Of a stretch of 15,008 nucleotides of DNA, positions 6,650-14,874 are shown one piece after another (the first letter of the stretch is position 1; each line of letters starts with the position of its first letter). Under the pieces are notes generated by a model, which did no database searches, had not been told where the DNA came from, and saw only the letters and a list, made by a program, of their open reading frames with translations. The DNA lies in contig JAUVPN010000017.1 in assembly GCA_030598645.1 (NCBI GenBank), positions 1 to 15,008 of the forward strand, in the 5' to 3' direction. The position numbers and the translations under genes are program-made. Source of the DNA: Hyphomicrobium sp. (GTDB lineage: Bacteria > Pseudomonadota > Alphaproteobacteria > Rhizobiales > Hyphomicrobiaceae).

Positions 6650-8326
6650 GTGACCGTAAAGTCCGACATTGAGATTGCCCGCGCGGCAACGATGAAGCCG
6701 ATTGCTGAGGTAGCCGCGAAGGTCGCAATTCCGGCCGAGGCGCTCGTGCCATTTGGGACGACAAAAGCCAAGGTCTCGTTCGACTACATCAATTCCTTGA
6801 AGGATCGAGCAGACGGCAAGCTCATGCTCGTCACCGCCATCAGCCCAACACCTGCTGGCGAAGGCAAGACGACAACGACGGTAGGATTGGGTGATGGGCT
6901 CAATCGTATCGGGAAGAAAGCGATGATGTGCCTGCGCGAGCCGTCACTTGGGCCCTGTTTTGGGGTCAAGGGCGGCGCAGCCGGGGGCGGCTATGCCCAG
7001 GTTGTGCCGATGGAGGACATCAACCTCCACTTCACTGGAGACTTTCACGCCATTACTTCGGCGCACAATCTTCTGTCAGCGATGGTCGACAATCACATCT
7101 ATTGGGGCAATGGGTTGGGGCTGGACAGTCGGCGCGTTGGATGGCGACGGGTTCTGGACATGAACGACCGGGCGTTACGCGCGATCGTCAATTCGCTCGG
7201 CGGTGTGACCAATGGCTTTCCGCGCCAAGACGGTTTCGACATTACCGTTGCTTCGGAGGTTATGGCCATCCTCTGTCTGGCGCTCGATCTGCAAGATTTA
7301 GAACGCCGCCTGGGCAATATCATCATTGGCTACACGCGCGATAAAAAGCCGATTCGCGCCCGTGAGGTAAAAGCCGACGGTGCCATGACCGTGCTTCTCA
7401 AGGACGCGCTGATGCCGAATCTCGTGCAGACGCTAGAGAACAACCCGGTGTTCATTCACGGCGGTCCCTTTGCGAATATTGCGCACGGCTGCAACTCGGT
7501 GCTCGCTACAAAGACCGCGCTCAAACTTGCTGACTATGTGGTAACCGAAGCCGGCTTTGGAGCCGACCTTGGAGCCGAGAAGTTCTTCGACATCAAGTGC
7601 CGCAAGGCCGGGCTTGCCCCCGACGCCGTCGTGGTCGTTGCCACGGTACGCGCTTTGAAGATGCACGGGGGCGTCGCCAAGGACGGCCTGAAAGACGAGA
7701 ATGTTACTGCAGTGAAGAAGGGTTGCGAGAACCTCAAGCGACACCTTGATAACATCGCCAAATTCGGCGTGCCGGCTGTCGTTGGCGTTAATCGCTTCAT
7801 CACCGACACGGACGCAGAAATACAAGAGGTCATGAAAGCGGCAGAAAGCGTGGGGACGAAGGCCTTTATGTGCAACCACTGGGCTGAGGGCGGCGCCGGA
7901 ACCGAAGCGTTGGCGCATCACCTTGTGGAAGTTGTTGGCAGTGGTAAGGCCGCCTTTAGACCACTCTACCCGGACGAAATGTCCCTGCGCGACAAGGTCA
8001 AGACGGTCGCGACCGAGATCTACGGCGCCTCCGATATTGCGTGCGATGCATCAGTCGAGAATGCCTTCAAGGATCTGGAGGCAGCCGGCTTTGGTAATTT
8101 GCCGGTCTGCATGGCGAAGACGCAGTATTCCTTCTCCACTGATCCTAGTAAGCGCGGTGCGCCGACGGGCCATGTGGTGCCGGTGCGCGAACTTCGGTTG
8201 TCAGCAGGTGCAGAGTTTGTTGTTGTCATCACGGGTCAGATCATGACCATGCCTGGGTTGCCGCGCGTGCCGGCGGCTGAAGCCATTAAGATCAACGCCG
8301 AAGGTCAGATCGAAGGGCTCTTCTAG
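6650..8326 (+). CDS. ftfL: Formate-tetrahydrofolate ligase
   Basis: ATP-dependent ligation of formate to tetrahydrofolate giving 10-formyl-THF, the entry of formate carbon into the serine cycle and one-carbon pool; cytoplasmic, usually tetrameric. With the GTG start at 6650 the protein is 558 residues, matching the family (about 557). The frame stays open upstream to 6536, but that part has no family resemblance. GGGAGGAA (6634-6641) precedes the GTG, which decides the start. Landmarks are the P-loop TPAGEGKTT (67-75), the formate-site segment REPSLGP (96-102), [12 protein letters not shown] (107-118), [11 protein letters not shown] following it, and [13 protein letters not shown] in the middle of the protein. 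It is on the same strand as fbp-prk-rpe, but a 307-bp gap holding a gene remnant separates them. Also called fhs in non-methylotrophs. Confidence 0.96.
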   Translation: MTVKSDIEIARAATMKPIAEVAAKVAIPAEALVPFGTTKAKVSFDYINSLKDRADGKLMLVTAISPTPAGEGKTTTTVGLGDGLNRIGKKAMMCLREPSLGPCFGVKGGAAGGGYAQVVPMEDINLHFTGDFHAITSAHNLLSAMVDNHIYWGNGLGLDSRRVGWRRVLDMNDRALRAIVNSLGGVTNGFPRQDGFDITVASEVMAILCLALDLQDLERRLGNIIIGYTRDKKPIRAREVKADGAMTVLLKDALMPNLVQTLENNPVFIHGGPFANIAHGCNSVLATKTALKLADYVVTEAGFGADLGAEKFFDIKCRKAGLAPDAVVVVATVRALKMHGGVAKDGLKDENVTAVKKGCENLKRHLDNIAKFGVPAVVGVNRFITDTDAEIQEVMKAAESVGTKAFMCNHWAEGGAGTEALAHHLVEVVGSGKAAFRPLYPDEMSLRDKVKTVATEIYGASDIACDASVENAFKDLEAAGFGNLPVCMAKTQYSFSTDPSKRGAPTGHVVPVRELRLSAGAEFVVVITGQIMTMPGLPRVPAAEAIKINAEGQIEGLF

Positions 8327-8424
8327 AGCCCATGGCCTTACCTTTTCTCCGTGATCTTTGCCTCTGGTGTGCCCCGGTTAACCAAACAAGACGGCGCAGC
8401 CCGGCTGCCGAGGAGTGAAGGTGC

Positions 8425-8556
8425 GTGAATATGTGCCTGATCAGTGTTGGTTATGTTGGCCTTGTGTCTGCGACCTGCTTTTCTGGGTTTGGCCTAAGCA
8501 TCACATGTGTTGACGAAGATGAGCCGCGCCTTGCGGAGCTAGAATCGGGTACGTAG
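8425..8556 (+). pseudogene. Remnant of UDP-glucose 6-dehydrogenase N terminus
   Basis: A 43-codon frame starts with GTG at 8425 (ATG at 8431 also in frame) behind a good AGGAG site (8411-8415, 9-nt spacing) and ends at TAG 8554-8556. The translation contains SVGYVGLVSATCFSGFG followed by ITCVDED and a short helix ending ELESG. This matches the first beta-alpha-beta unit of UDP-glucose/GDP-mannose dehydrogenases (GxGYVGLVSxxCF...G..VTCVDxD), which are normally over 400 residues. The first glycine of the dinucleotide motif is Ser. No convincing continuation of the family (the expected IPIxEPGL segment) was found in any frame after 8556. I read it as a truncated relic with its translation start preserved, lying between ftfL and fbp. 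Confidence 0.72.
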
Positions 8557-8633
8557 CCCAAACATAACGCTCGAGGCGGATAGAGTTAAATAGAAAGGGA
8601 AGAAAGAGCTCCGTTACGCTAACTGAACAAGAG

Positions 8634-9710
8634 ATGGCTCACCAAGAGTCACATGGAAGGACTCCAAGGATGTCCCAGCTGCAAACACTTGCTGGCTACT
8701 TTTCCGGTTGGGCCGGCACACGCGCAGTCCGAGCGGCTATTGCTGACACTGTGAACGCGCTAGCGGATGTCAGTTTGACGATTACAGATCTGCTGGCGAA
8801 AGGTGCCCTCGCTGGACCGCTAGGACGCTCTACGGGTAAGCGCGGCGACTTTGAAGAGCAAAAAGAGATTGACATTCTTGCAAACGATCTCGTTGTCGCG
8901 GCGCTTCGGGCCGTGCCGGTTGCTGCCGTTGCGTCGGAGGAGATGGACGGGCCCGTTCTGCTAAACGAAAAGGCACCGCTCCTTGTCGCGGTAGACCCGC
9001 TTGATGGATCATCCAATATCGATGCCAATGCCTCGATCGGAATGGTATTCACAGTGTTGCCCGCGCTGCAGTGCAACGACGAACGAGCTGCCTTTCTACA
9101 GCCGGGTGTCAACCAGCTTGCCGGCGGCTTTTTTGTTTACGGTCCGCAGACGGTTCTCGTTGTAAGTGTGGGTGCGGGGACGCAGATCTTTACGCTCGAC
9201 CGTCAGTCGGGGACATATCTCTTAACGCATCCAAAGGTCGAAATACCGCGAAGCACCGTTGAGTACGCTATAAACTGCTCCAACGCACGGCACTGGTACG
9301 AGCCCGTTAGAATGTATGTTGAGGATTGCAATCAGGGCAACCCAGGCCCGCGGGGCCGGGACTATAACATGCGATGGACGGGTTCGCCTGTGGCGGACTT
9401 CTATCGAATTCTATCGCGCGGCGGTATCTACCTCTATCCGGGCGACAGGCGGCGCGAGTTTCGCCACGGACGGCTGCGTTTGATTTATGAGGTAAATCCA
9501 TTTGCCTGGGTCGTTGAGCAGGCCGGTGGTATGGCCAGTACAGGCCGGGAACGTGTGCTGGAGATTTCGCCGCAGGGCTTACACCAGCGTATGCCGTTGA
9601 TCGCAGGCTCGCGTGCGGAGGTCGATTATGTTTTGCAGCTTCACGATGGGCAGCAGAATAAGGGTGAACGCTCGCCGTTGTTCAGTCGACGAGGGTTATT
9701 GAGGTTCTAA
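8634..9710 (+). CDS. fbp: Fructose-1,6-bisphosphatase, class I
   Basis: Hydrolyses fructose-1,6-bisphosphate to fructose-6-phosphate and phosphate; cytoplasmic, Mg2+-dependent, used in gluconeogenesis and in the Calvin cycle (cbbF). The 358-residue length is slightly above the usual 330-345, owing to an N-terminal lead. Metal and phosphate-site motifs are SEEMDGP (101-107; E102, E103), VDPLDGSSNID (120-130; D121, D124) and YEVNPFAWVVEQAGG (285-299; E286). GRDYNMRWTGSPVADFYRIL (241-260) and the C-terminal SPLFSRRGLLRF are typical of the class I bacterial type. The start at 8634 has only a weak ribosome site; an ATG at 8670 behind CCAAGG would remove 12 unconserved residues and may be the real one. 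It is followed by prk after 37 bp, so the two are almost certainly co-transcribed. Confidence 0.94.
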   Translation: MAHQESHGRTPRMSQLQTLAGYFSGWAGTRAVRAAIADTVNALADVSLTITDLLAKGALAGPLGRSTGKRGDFEEQKEIDILANDLVVAALRAVPVAAVASEEMDGPVLLNEKAPLLVAVDPLDGSSNIDANASIGMVFTVLPALQCNDERAAFLQPGVNQLAGGFFVYGPQTVLVVSVGAGTQIFTLDRQSGTYLLTHPKVEIPRSTVEYAINCSNARHWYEPVRMYVEDCNQGNPGPRGRDYNMRWTGSPVADFYRILSRGGIYLYPGDRRREFRHGRLRLIYEVNPFAWVVEQAGGMASTGRERVLEISPQGLHQRMPLIAGSRAEVDYVLQLHDGQQNKGERSPLFSRRGLLRF

Positions 9711-9747
9711 GCACATTTTCTGCAGATGAGAGTGATAGAGAGAGAGC

Positions 9748-10623
9748 ATGTCATCAAGGCATCCCATCATTTCTGTTACCGGTTCATCGGGTGCCGGTAC
9801 GACCTCCGTCCGGCAAACCTTCGATCAGATTTTCCGGCGCGAGCACATCAATGCTGCCTATATCGAAGGTGATGCCTTTCATCGCTATGACCGGGCTGAG
9901 ATGGAGCATGCGACCTCTGAGGCTCGAAAGCAGGGCAACAATCACTTCTGTCACTTTGGTGAAGACGCAAATCTGTTGGAAGAACTTGAGGAAGTGTTCT
10001 GTAGCTACAGTGAAGGCGGAAAGGGACGTACGCGCCACTACGTGCATGATGAGCATCAGGCCGAGCGCCTCGGCGCAGCTGTTGGAACTTTTACACCTTG
10101 GGAAGACTTTCCCCGCGCCACCGACCTTCTCTTCTATGAAGGCTTGCATGGGGCGGTGGTCACAGAGGATGTAAACGTAGCGCAGCACGCTGACCTAAAG
10201 ATTGGTGTTGTGCCGGTGATCAACTTAGAGTGGATCCAAAAGATCATGCGCGATAAGGCAAAGCGCGGCTACTCCTTGGAGGCGGTAACGGATGTGATCC
10301 TGCGAAGGATGCCGGCCTACGTGAAGTACATCTGTCCGCAGTTTACCGAAACAGACATTAATTTCCAGCGCGTTCCAACTGTCGACACTTCCAACCCATT
10401 CATCGCTCGCTGGATCCCGACGGCGGATGAGTCCATGGTCGTCATCCGTTTTCGCGATCCGCGCGGCATTGACTTTCCTTATCTCTTATCGATGATTCAA
10501 ATGAGCTTTATGTCGCGGGCCAATTCGATCGTTATTCCCGGTGGCATGCTCGATCTCGCCATGCAGCTCATCCTCACGCCGCATATTTTGAAGCTGGTGG
10601 AACGCAGGCGGCGGGCTGTCTAG
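9748..10623 (+). CDS. prk: Phosphoribulokinase
   Basis: Phosphorylates ribulose-5-phosphate with ATP to ribulose-1,5-bisphosphate; cytoplasmic, proteobacterial (octameric, NADH-regulated) type. At 291 residues it is full length. The P-loop GSSGAGTT is at 12-19. D42 in IEGDAFHRYDR with H45 and R49, and E131 in YEGLHG, fall at the positions known for the Rhodobacter enzyme. NFQRVPTVDTSNPF and the C-terminal segment ending near PGGMLDLAMQLIL are also as expected. The ATG at 9748 follows a GAGAGAGAG stretch. It sits between fbp (37 bp before) and rpe (118 bp after). With no Rubisco genes in view, either Rubisco is elsewhere or the product serves as a signal, as shown for Methylobacterium prk in controlling serine-cycle genes. 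Also named cbbP. Confidence 0.96.
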   Translation: MSSRHPIISVTGSSGAGTTSVRQTFDQIFRREHINAAYIEGDAFHRYDRAEMEHATSEARKQGNNHFCHFGEDANLLEELEEVFCSYSEGGKGRTRHYVHDEHQAERLGAAVGTFTPWEDFPRATDLLFYEGLHGAVVTEDVNVAQHADLKIGVVPVINLEWIQKIMRDKAKRGYSLEAVTDVILRRMPAYVKYICPQFTETDINFQRVPTVDTSNPFIARWIPTADESMVVIRFRDPRGIDFPYLLSMIQMSFMSRANSIVIPGGMLDLAMQLILTPHILKLVERRRRAV

Positions 10624-10741
10624 GTATTCGACATTTCCGGTATACTTGGGGGGACGTTATTGTGGGTAGACTAATACGCATTGGTTCCGCATGCGCTAGG
10701 GTCGTTTGGTGATGCAAAGCGATTCACTACAGGAGCCCCGA

Positions 10742-11434
10742 ATGGCCCGACCTATCATTATCGCGCCCTCGATATTGTCAGCTGACTTTGGTAGCTTGAA
10801 AGAGGAGATTGCAGCCGTAGAGGCCGCCGGTGCCGACTGGATCCACCTCGACGTGATGGACGGCCACTATGTTCCGAATATAACATTTGGTCCTCCTCTT
10901 GTACGCTGCATCCGTCCCGCGACAGCTAAGGTGTTCGACGTGCACCTGATGATCGCCCCCGTCGATCCATATCTGGAAGCATTTGCGCAAGCAGGGGCAG
11001 ACCAAATTACAATCCACGCTGAAGCAGGACCTCATTTGGACCGTTCGCTGCAGGTAATCCGTGCACTCGGAAAAAAGGCTGGCGTGGCACTCAATCCGTC
11101 AACGCCGGAAGATGCCATTGCCTACGTTCTGCATCACCTGGATCTCATCCTACTGATGACAGTAAACCCGGGATTCGGTGGCCAGACCTTCATTCCTGCA
11201 GTGCTTGAGAAGATCCGCCGTGTAAAGGAAATGATTGGCAATCGACCAATCGACATCGAGGTCGACGGTGGGATCGAACCAGAAACTGCAGCGCGCGTCG
11301 CTGCTGCCGGCGCCAACGTGCTGGTGGCAGGCTCTGCCGTATTCACCGGTGGCGGCGGTCGCGATGCTTACGCGGAGAGAATTTCAGCAATCCGTGCCGC
11401 AGCTGAAAGCGAGCGCTCTAAAGCCGCGGCCTGA
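10742..11434 (+). CDS. rpe: Ribulose-phosphate 3-epimerase
   Basis: Interconverts ribulose-5-phosphate and xylulose-5-phosphate in the pentose-phosphate and Calvin pathways; cytoplasmic TIM barrel with a bound divalent metal. With the ATG at 10742 it is 230 residues, the usual size. AGGAG (10731-10735) stands 6 nt before this ATG, so it is preferred over the in-frame TTG/GTG/ATG codons at 10706-10714. Motifs are [11 protein letters not shown] (7-17), [16 protein letters not shown] (35-50) with H35 and D37, DVHLMI (66-71) with H68, VNPGFGGQ (141-148) and EVDGGI (173-178) with D175. D37 and D175 are the expected acid/base pair. It is the last gene of the plus-strand run and meets ubiE tail to tail. 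Proximity to prk means it can supply that enzyme's substrate. Confidence 0.95.
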   Translation: MARPIIIAPSILSADFGSLKEEIAAVEAAGADWIHLDVMDGHYVPNITFGPPLVRCIRPATAKVFDVHLMIAPVDPYLEAFAQAGADQITIHAEAGPHLDRSLQVIRALGKKAGVALNPSTPEDAIAYVLHHLDLILLMTVNPGFGGQTFIPAVLEKIRRVKEMIGNRPIDIEVDGGIEPETAARVAAAGANVLVAGSAVFTGGGGRDAYAERISAIRAAAESERSKAAA

Positions 11435-11525
11435 CTGAAGGCGAAGGTAAAATTACTAACCGATTAGATAGTGGCCACCTAGACGCGCCCCTCGTTACAA
11501 AAAATGGTCGCGACGGAAGTGTGAC

Positions 11526-11545
11526 GCTCGCGGTTGGTTGCGAGC
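11526..11545. terminator. Stem-loop between convergent rpe and ubiE
   Basis: A perfect 6-bp inverted repeat, GCTCGC (11526-11531) and GCGAGC (11540-11545), encloses an 8-nt loop in the 131-bp gap between two converging genes. Such a hairpin is well placed to end transcripts from both sides. Neither side has an immediate T-run; on the minus strand six T's come about 20 nt later (around 11500). A terminator role is therefore only plausible. Confidence 0.35.
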
Positions 11546-11565
11546 CCTATGCCATTATTCTGGCG

Positions 11566-12354
11566 TTAGATCTTCCAGGCCGAATGGATGGCGGCAATGC
11601 CGCCTGTCAAATTGCGGTAGTTGACGCGAGCAAACCCCAATTTACGGATAATCGCAGCAAATCGCTCCTGTGCAGGGAATCTGCGGATACTCTCGACCAG
11701 ATAGCGGTAGGGTTCCCCATCACCGGCGGCGAATTTTCCCAGACGAGGGATTACCTCGAACGAATGGAAATCGTAAAGCCGGTCGAGGATTGGAACTTGT
11801 ACCTGCGAGAATTCCAAGCATAGAAAACGTCCGCCGGTCTTTAGAACGCGAAAAGCTTCGCCAAGTGCCTGGTCCATGTGCGTAACATTGCGAATGCCGA
11901 AGGCGATCGTGTAGGCATCGAACGTGCGGTCCGGAAAGGGCAGCGCCTCGGCGTTGCCTTGCGTAGGGATGATACGCTGATCAAAGCCTGCCTCGCACAC
12001 TTTGCGGCGCCCGACGTCGAGCATCTCTGGGCTGATGTCACATAGCACGGCGGTCGCATTGGACCCGCTCGCGCGTGCATAGCGAATGGCTACATCCCCT
12101 GTGCCGCCGGCCACGTCGAGCAGGCGAAAGCAGCGGTCGTTGCGTGGCGGATTGAGCCAGCCTACGAGATCGTCCTTCCACAAGCGGTGGAGCCCGCCTG
12201 ACATCAGGTCGTTCATGAGGTCATAGCGTTCAGCAACGGTGGCAAAAACCTCGTTTACGAGGCCCTGGCGCTCGGCTTCGGGTACGGGTCGAAACCCGAA
12301 CATCGTTTGGTGAGTAGCGCGGCCCCGCTGCTTATCGTTGGTGGTATTGCTCAT
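11566..12354 (-). CDS. ubiE: UbiE/COQ5 quinone C-methyltransferase
   Basis: S-adenosylmethionine-dependent C-methylation of the benzoquinol (ubiquinone) or demethylmenaquinol ring; cytoplasmic face of the membrane. The 262 residues match the family. [11 protein letters not shown] (19-29), [17 protein letters not shown] (44-60, UbiE signature 1), the SAM-binding [10 protein letters not shown] (78-87), CDISPEML (105-112), and [21 protein letters not shown] (155-175, signature 2) are all visible. The C terminus ends in [14 protein letters not shown], the usual end. The ATG at 12354 has no clear ribosome site but gives the normal alphaproteobacterial N terminus. It is divergent from mutM with an 86-bp gap. 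In many relatives ubiB follows ubiE; here rpe converges instead. Confidence 0.95.
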   Translation of the reverse strand: MSNTTNDKQRGRATHQTMFGFRPVPEAERQGLVNEVFATVAERYDLMNDLMSGGLHRLWKDDLVGWLNPPRNDRCFRLLDVAGGTGDVAIRYARASGSNATAVLCDISPEMLDVGRRKVCEAGFDQRIIPTQGNAEALPFPDRTFDAYTIAFGIRNVTHMDQALGEAFRVLKTGGRFLCLEFSQVQVPILDRLYDFHSFEVIPRLGKFAAGDGEPYRYLVESIRRFPAQERFAAIIRKLGFARVNYRNLTGGIAAIHSAWKI

Positions 12355-12440
12355 GCGCCCGAAGAATAGCGAAGGCTTGCGCCGCGCGCTATGGTCCCGG
12401 TCGCATTGGTCGCCATTGCATTGTCCAACCGGTTAAGAGG

Positions 12441-13337
12441 ATGCCTGAGTTACCCGAAGTGGAGATTGTCCGGCGAGGCCTGGAGCCGGTGCTGGGGCTT
12501 GCCCGGTTTGCACAAGTGGAGCTGCGCCGCGCCGACCTTCGCTTTGACTTGCCAGAGGGCTTTGCTTCGCGCCTGAGTGGCCAGAAGGTCGAACGCCTGG
12601 ATCGGCGTGCCAAATATCTGCGTGCGCACCTGTCCGGTGGCGAGGTTCTCCTCATGCACCTGGGCATGACTGGCCGTTTTACGGTTCTCAGCAAGCCCTC
12701 CTCGGGTAAGCCGCAGGACCGGCTGCTTGCTGATTTTGCCTATGCGGCCACCTCCAACCCCAAGCACGACCACGTTGTGTTTCACATGGAGCACGGCGCT
12801 GTCGTTACATACAACGATCCGCGCCGGTTTGGTTTCATGCTGCTGATACCTAAAGCCGAGCTCCCCGCGCATCCTCTGATGCGCAGACTTGGTGTTGAGC
12901 CCCTTGGCCCGGCGCTAACACCAGAATATTTGGCTCAGCATGCGGCTGGCAAAGCGCGGGATCTCAAAGTGTTTCTAGCCGATCAGCGCGTCGTTGCGGG
13001 CCTTGGCAACATTTATGTGTGCGAGGCACTTTTTCGCGCCCGCCTTTCACCCAAACGTTCGGCGGCGAGCCTGGCAAAGAAGAACAGCGAGCCTACAGCT
13101 CAAACAGCGGCGCTCGTTGAATCTGTCCGAACGGTGCTCAAAGAGTCGATCGCTGCGGGCGGGTCCTCTTTGCGCGACTACCGCCATGCGGATGGCCGAA
13201 CCGGTTCATTTCAAGAGGCATTCGCTGTCTATGGCCGCCAGGGACAGCCGTGTATGCGGGCCCGCTGCCAGGGTAGCGTGTGCCGTATTGTCCAAAGTGG
13301 TCGCTCAACGTTCTTTTGTCCCAAATGTCAGAGGTGA
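12441..13337 (+). CDS. mutM: Formamidopyrimidine-DNA glycosylase (Fpg)
   Basis: Bifunctional glycosylase/AP-lyase that removes 8-oxoguanine and ring-opened purines from DNA in base-excision repair. The 298 residues start MPELPEVE, giving the catalytic N-terminal Pro2 and Glu3 after Met removal. This fixes the ATG at 12441, although its AAGAGG ribosome site is unusually close. Other expected residues are K58 in RRAKYL, N190 in GLGNIY, and R288 in VQSGRSTFF. The C-terminal zinc finger uses C271, C276, C293 and C296; the first pair is CX4C, a spacing I recall from other alphaproteobacteria, rather than CX2C. It is divergent from ubiE and ends 10 bp from the oppositely oriented membrane-protein gene. 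mutM near rpsT is a common alphaproteobacterial arrangement. Confidence 0.96.
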   Translation: MPELPEVEIVRRGLEPVLGLARFAQVELRRADLRFDLPEGFASRLSGQKVERLDRRAKYLRAHLSGGEVLLMHLGMTGRFTVLSKPSSGKPQDRLLADFAYAATSNPKHDHVVFHMEHGAVVTYNDPRRFGFMLLIPKAELPAHPLMRRLGVEPLGPALTPEYLAQHAAGKARDLKVFLADQRVVAGLGNIYVCEALFRARLSPKRSAASLAKKNSEPTAQTAALVESVRTVLKESIAAGGSSLRDYRHADGRTGSFQEAFAVYGRQGQPCMRARCQGSVCRIVQSGRSTFFCPKCQR

Positions 13338-13347
13338 ACGACGCGCG

Positions 13348-13995
13348 TCACAGCGAATCGGGTTTTTGCGTGATCTTTCGATATGAAAGCACTGAGATTA
13401 GGGATAATAGCGCTAGCGTCACACAACCCGTAAAGAAGATGACGTTGGCGGCCCAATCGGATTTTGGCGTGGCGAGTTTCCCCGATAATAATAGGAAGGC
13501 CAGCGCAGCGATCATGCCAATCCCCTGCAGCGCACCCAAGCCGCTCACGGCGGCGAGTGCGCGAGGGGCACGAAGCCGGCTACCGGCTGCGCTCAGCCAG
13601 TGAGTGAAGACGAAGAGCCCGGCAGCAATCAGCGCCATGGCTGCGCCGTACTGCCACCCGTGACGCCAAACCAAACCAGAGATGGAATAAACGGCGAGCA
13701 TCGCTACCGCACCCCACGCATAGACAAGACCGGCGAGCACAGAATTGCGCAGAATAGAAGCAGCCGCCATGTCCTCTTCACTCGGCGCTGGGATCTCGCG
13801 GAATAGCGGCCAGTTGATGCGCAGGATCGCGAAAATCATCTGCGCCGCAAAAAGCGCAGCTGCAAGTGCGAAGACCATGCGTTCGTCTCGTGCCGCTGCA
13901 AGCAGCATTACTAATACGCTGACTACGAGTGCAACCAAAATTGCCGGCAGCAGTAGCTTCAGGAATGCCAAACCTTCTAAGTCTTGTGTGCTCAA
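13348..13995 (-). CDS. Unrecognised six-helix membrane protein (paralogue 1)
   Basis: I do not recognise this family. From a TTG at 13995 it is 215 residues with about six hydrophobic helices (roughly 9-34, 39-59, 87-107, 115-134, 150-171 and 180-204). The TTG follows CTAAGAG and lies 31 nt past the upstream stop codon. An upstream in-frame ATG at 14157 would add 54 polar residues encoded entirely on top of the preceding gene and is judged false. The C-terminal segment SDWAANVIFFTGCVTLALLS and a middle segment with YAWGAVAMLAVYSISGLVWRHGWQYG closely parallel the neighbouring gene product (14027-14611), so the two arose by duplication. It probably shares a transcript with that gene. No enzymatic or transport motif is visible. 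Confidence 0.72.
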   Translation of the reverse strand: MSTQDLEGLAFLKLLLPAILVALVVSVLVMLLAAARDERMVFALAAALFAAQMIFAILRINWPLFREIPAPSEEDMAAASILRNSVLAGLVYAWGAVAMLAVYSISGLVWRHGWQYGAAMALIAAGLFVFTHWLSAAGSRLRAPRALAAVSGLGALQGIGMIAALAFLLLSGKLATPKSDWAANVIFFTGCVTLALLSLISVLSYRKITQKPDSL

Positions 13996-14026
13996 GATTG
14001 CAGCTCTTAGGTTTGCTATGGTGCGA

Positions 14027-14611
14027 CTAGGATTTCTTTGGCAGGGGGCTGCGTAGTGCGTTGGCACTGATGAGTGCAAGCGCGGCCGCCCCAAGAAAGA
14101 AGATGTTGTTGGCCGCCCAATCAGGCTGCTGCGGATCACGCGGCATCTTGTTGTCAACGATGAGGCCGATCATGGTGATGAGCATGCCCACAAGCTGGCC
14201 GATTGTGAGATAGCGCGCTAACTTGAGCATGGTTTCGTCTTCGCGGTCACTATCGGCATCTCGGCTCATCGACGCAGAAAAAAAGAAGCACAACGCAGCG
14301 ACGACCCCGGCTGCGAGCACGTACTGCCACCACTCATGCCAACTCAAGATGAAAACGTATGTGAAGAGCATACCGAGCGCGGCCCAGGCCCATACAAAAC
14401 CCATGTCACGAGCCGTTGCGCTGGCGAGGGCAGGCAGGTTGGCGCTATTGGCAAGCAGACGCTGGAAATCCCAAATTGCCAGGACGACGAACCCGAGGCA
14501 GACCAGCGTTGCCAGCGCCAAATGCAGCCCAGGCCGTTCCGCCGCGGCGCTCAGAATGATTGCCAGCAGGCCTATTGCTAACGCAGCGATCCATGTCCAA
14601 GTCGACGTCAT
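14027..14611 (-). CDS. Unrecognised six-helix membrane protein (paralogue 2)
   Basis: A 194-residue protein of no recognised family. It has about six hydrophobic helices (roughly 6-24, 30-48, 70-90, 95-113, 134-152 and 167-186) and two charged loops, one acidic (SRDADSDREDE, 116-126) and one around DNKMPRDPQQPD. The last helix begins PDWAANNIFFLGAAALALIS, nearly the same as in the downstream gene product, and helix 3-4 (WAWAALGMLFTYVFILSWHE) also aligns with it. The ATG at 14611 follows GGAGGG with good spacing, so translation is well supported. It lies 31 nt ahead of its paralogue and diverges from rpsT. Function is unknown; nothing indicates a transporter class or catalytic site. Confidence 0.8.
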   Translation of the reverse strand: MTSTWTWIAALAIGLLAIILSAAAERPGLHLALATLVCLGFVVLAIWDFQRLLANSANLPALASATARDMGFVWAWAALGMLFTYVFILSWHEWWQYVLAAGVVAALCFFFSASMSRDADSDREDETMLKLARYLTIGQLVGMLITMIGLIVDNKMPRDPQQPDWAANNIFFLGAAALALISANALRSPLPKKS

Positions 14612-14718
14612 GCGTTTCCCTCCAGCTAGCTATTATTGGGGGCCGAGGCACCCCTTTAGCAGATTTCGAAATGCCTGTTCTCTTTTGACCGCCAAGCAGT
14701 TCTACCCCCGCAGGACCG

Positions 14719-14747
14719 TTGACCCGCCTTCAGCGGCCGTCTATACG
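14719..14747 (+). promoter_or_regulatory. Sigma-70-type promoter of rpsT
   Basis: TTGACC (14719-14724) and TATACG (14742-14747) are separated by 17 bp; CTATAC at 14741 with 16 bp is the alphaproteobacterial-style reading of the same -10. Transcription would start near 14754, giving a leader of about 120 nt before rpsT. It is the best -35/-10 pair in the window and fits a highly expressed ribosomal gene. Confidence 0.6.
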
Positions 14748-14874
14748 ACTGCCAACTTGAACCGCCCGGAGCTAGGGTTTTGGGCGGTAAGTGCATTTCG
14801 CCCCGCCTCCCGGTTTGCTCAAGTTTCAAAGGCATAAGACGGAGCGAAGCCGACATACATCGAAGGGTAACATT

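Noticed and set aside
7433..7921. 162-codon minus-strand frame inside ftfL
   Set aside because: Antisense shadow of a highly conserved coding region in GC-rich DNA; no independent signals.
8388..8411. GCAGC-CCG-GCTGC stem after ftfL as a terminator
   Set aside because: Only five base pairs, no T-run on either side.
10624..10741. Separate promoter for rpe in the 118-bp prk-rpe gap
   Set aside because: GTATAC and TGGGTA-like strings occur, but no -35/-10 pair with proper spacing; co-transcription with prk is the simpler reading.
14635..14660. GGGG...CCCC hairpin followed by TTT upstream of the membrane-protein pair
   Set aside because: Stem is short and bulged, and no plus-strand transcript is known to end there.
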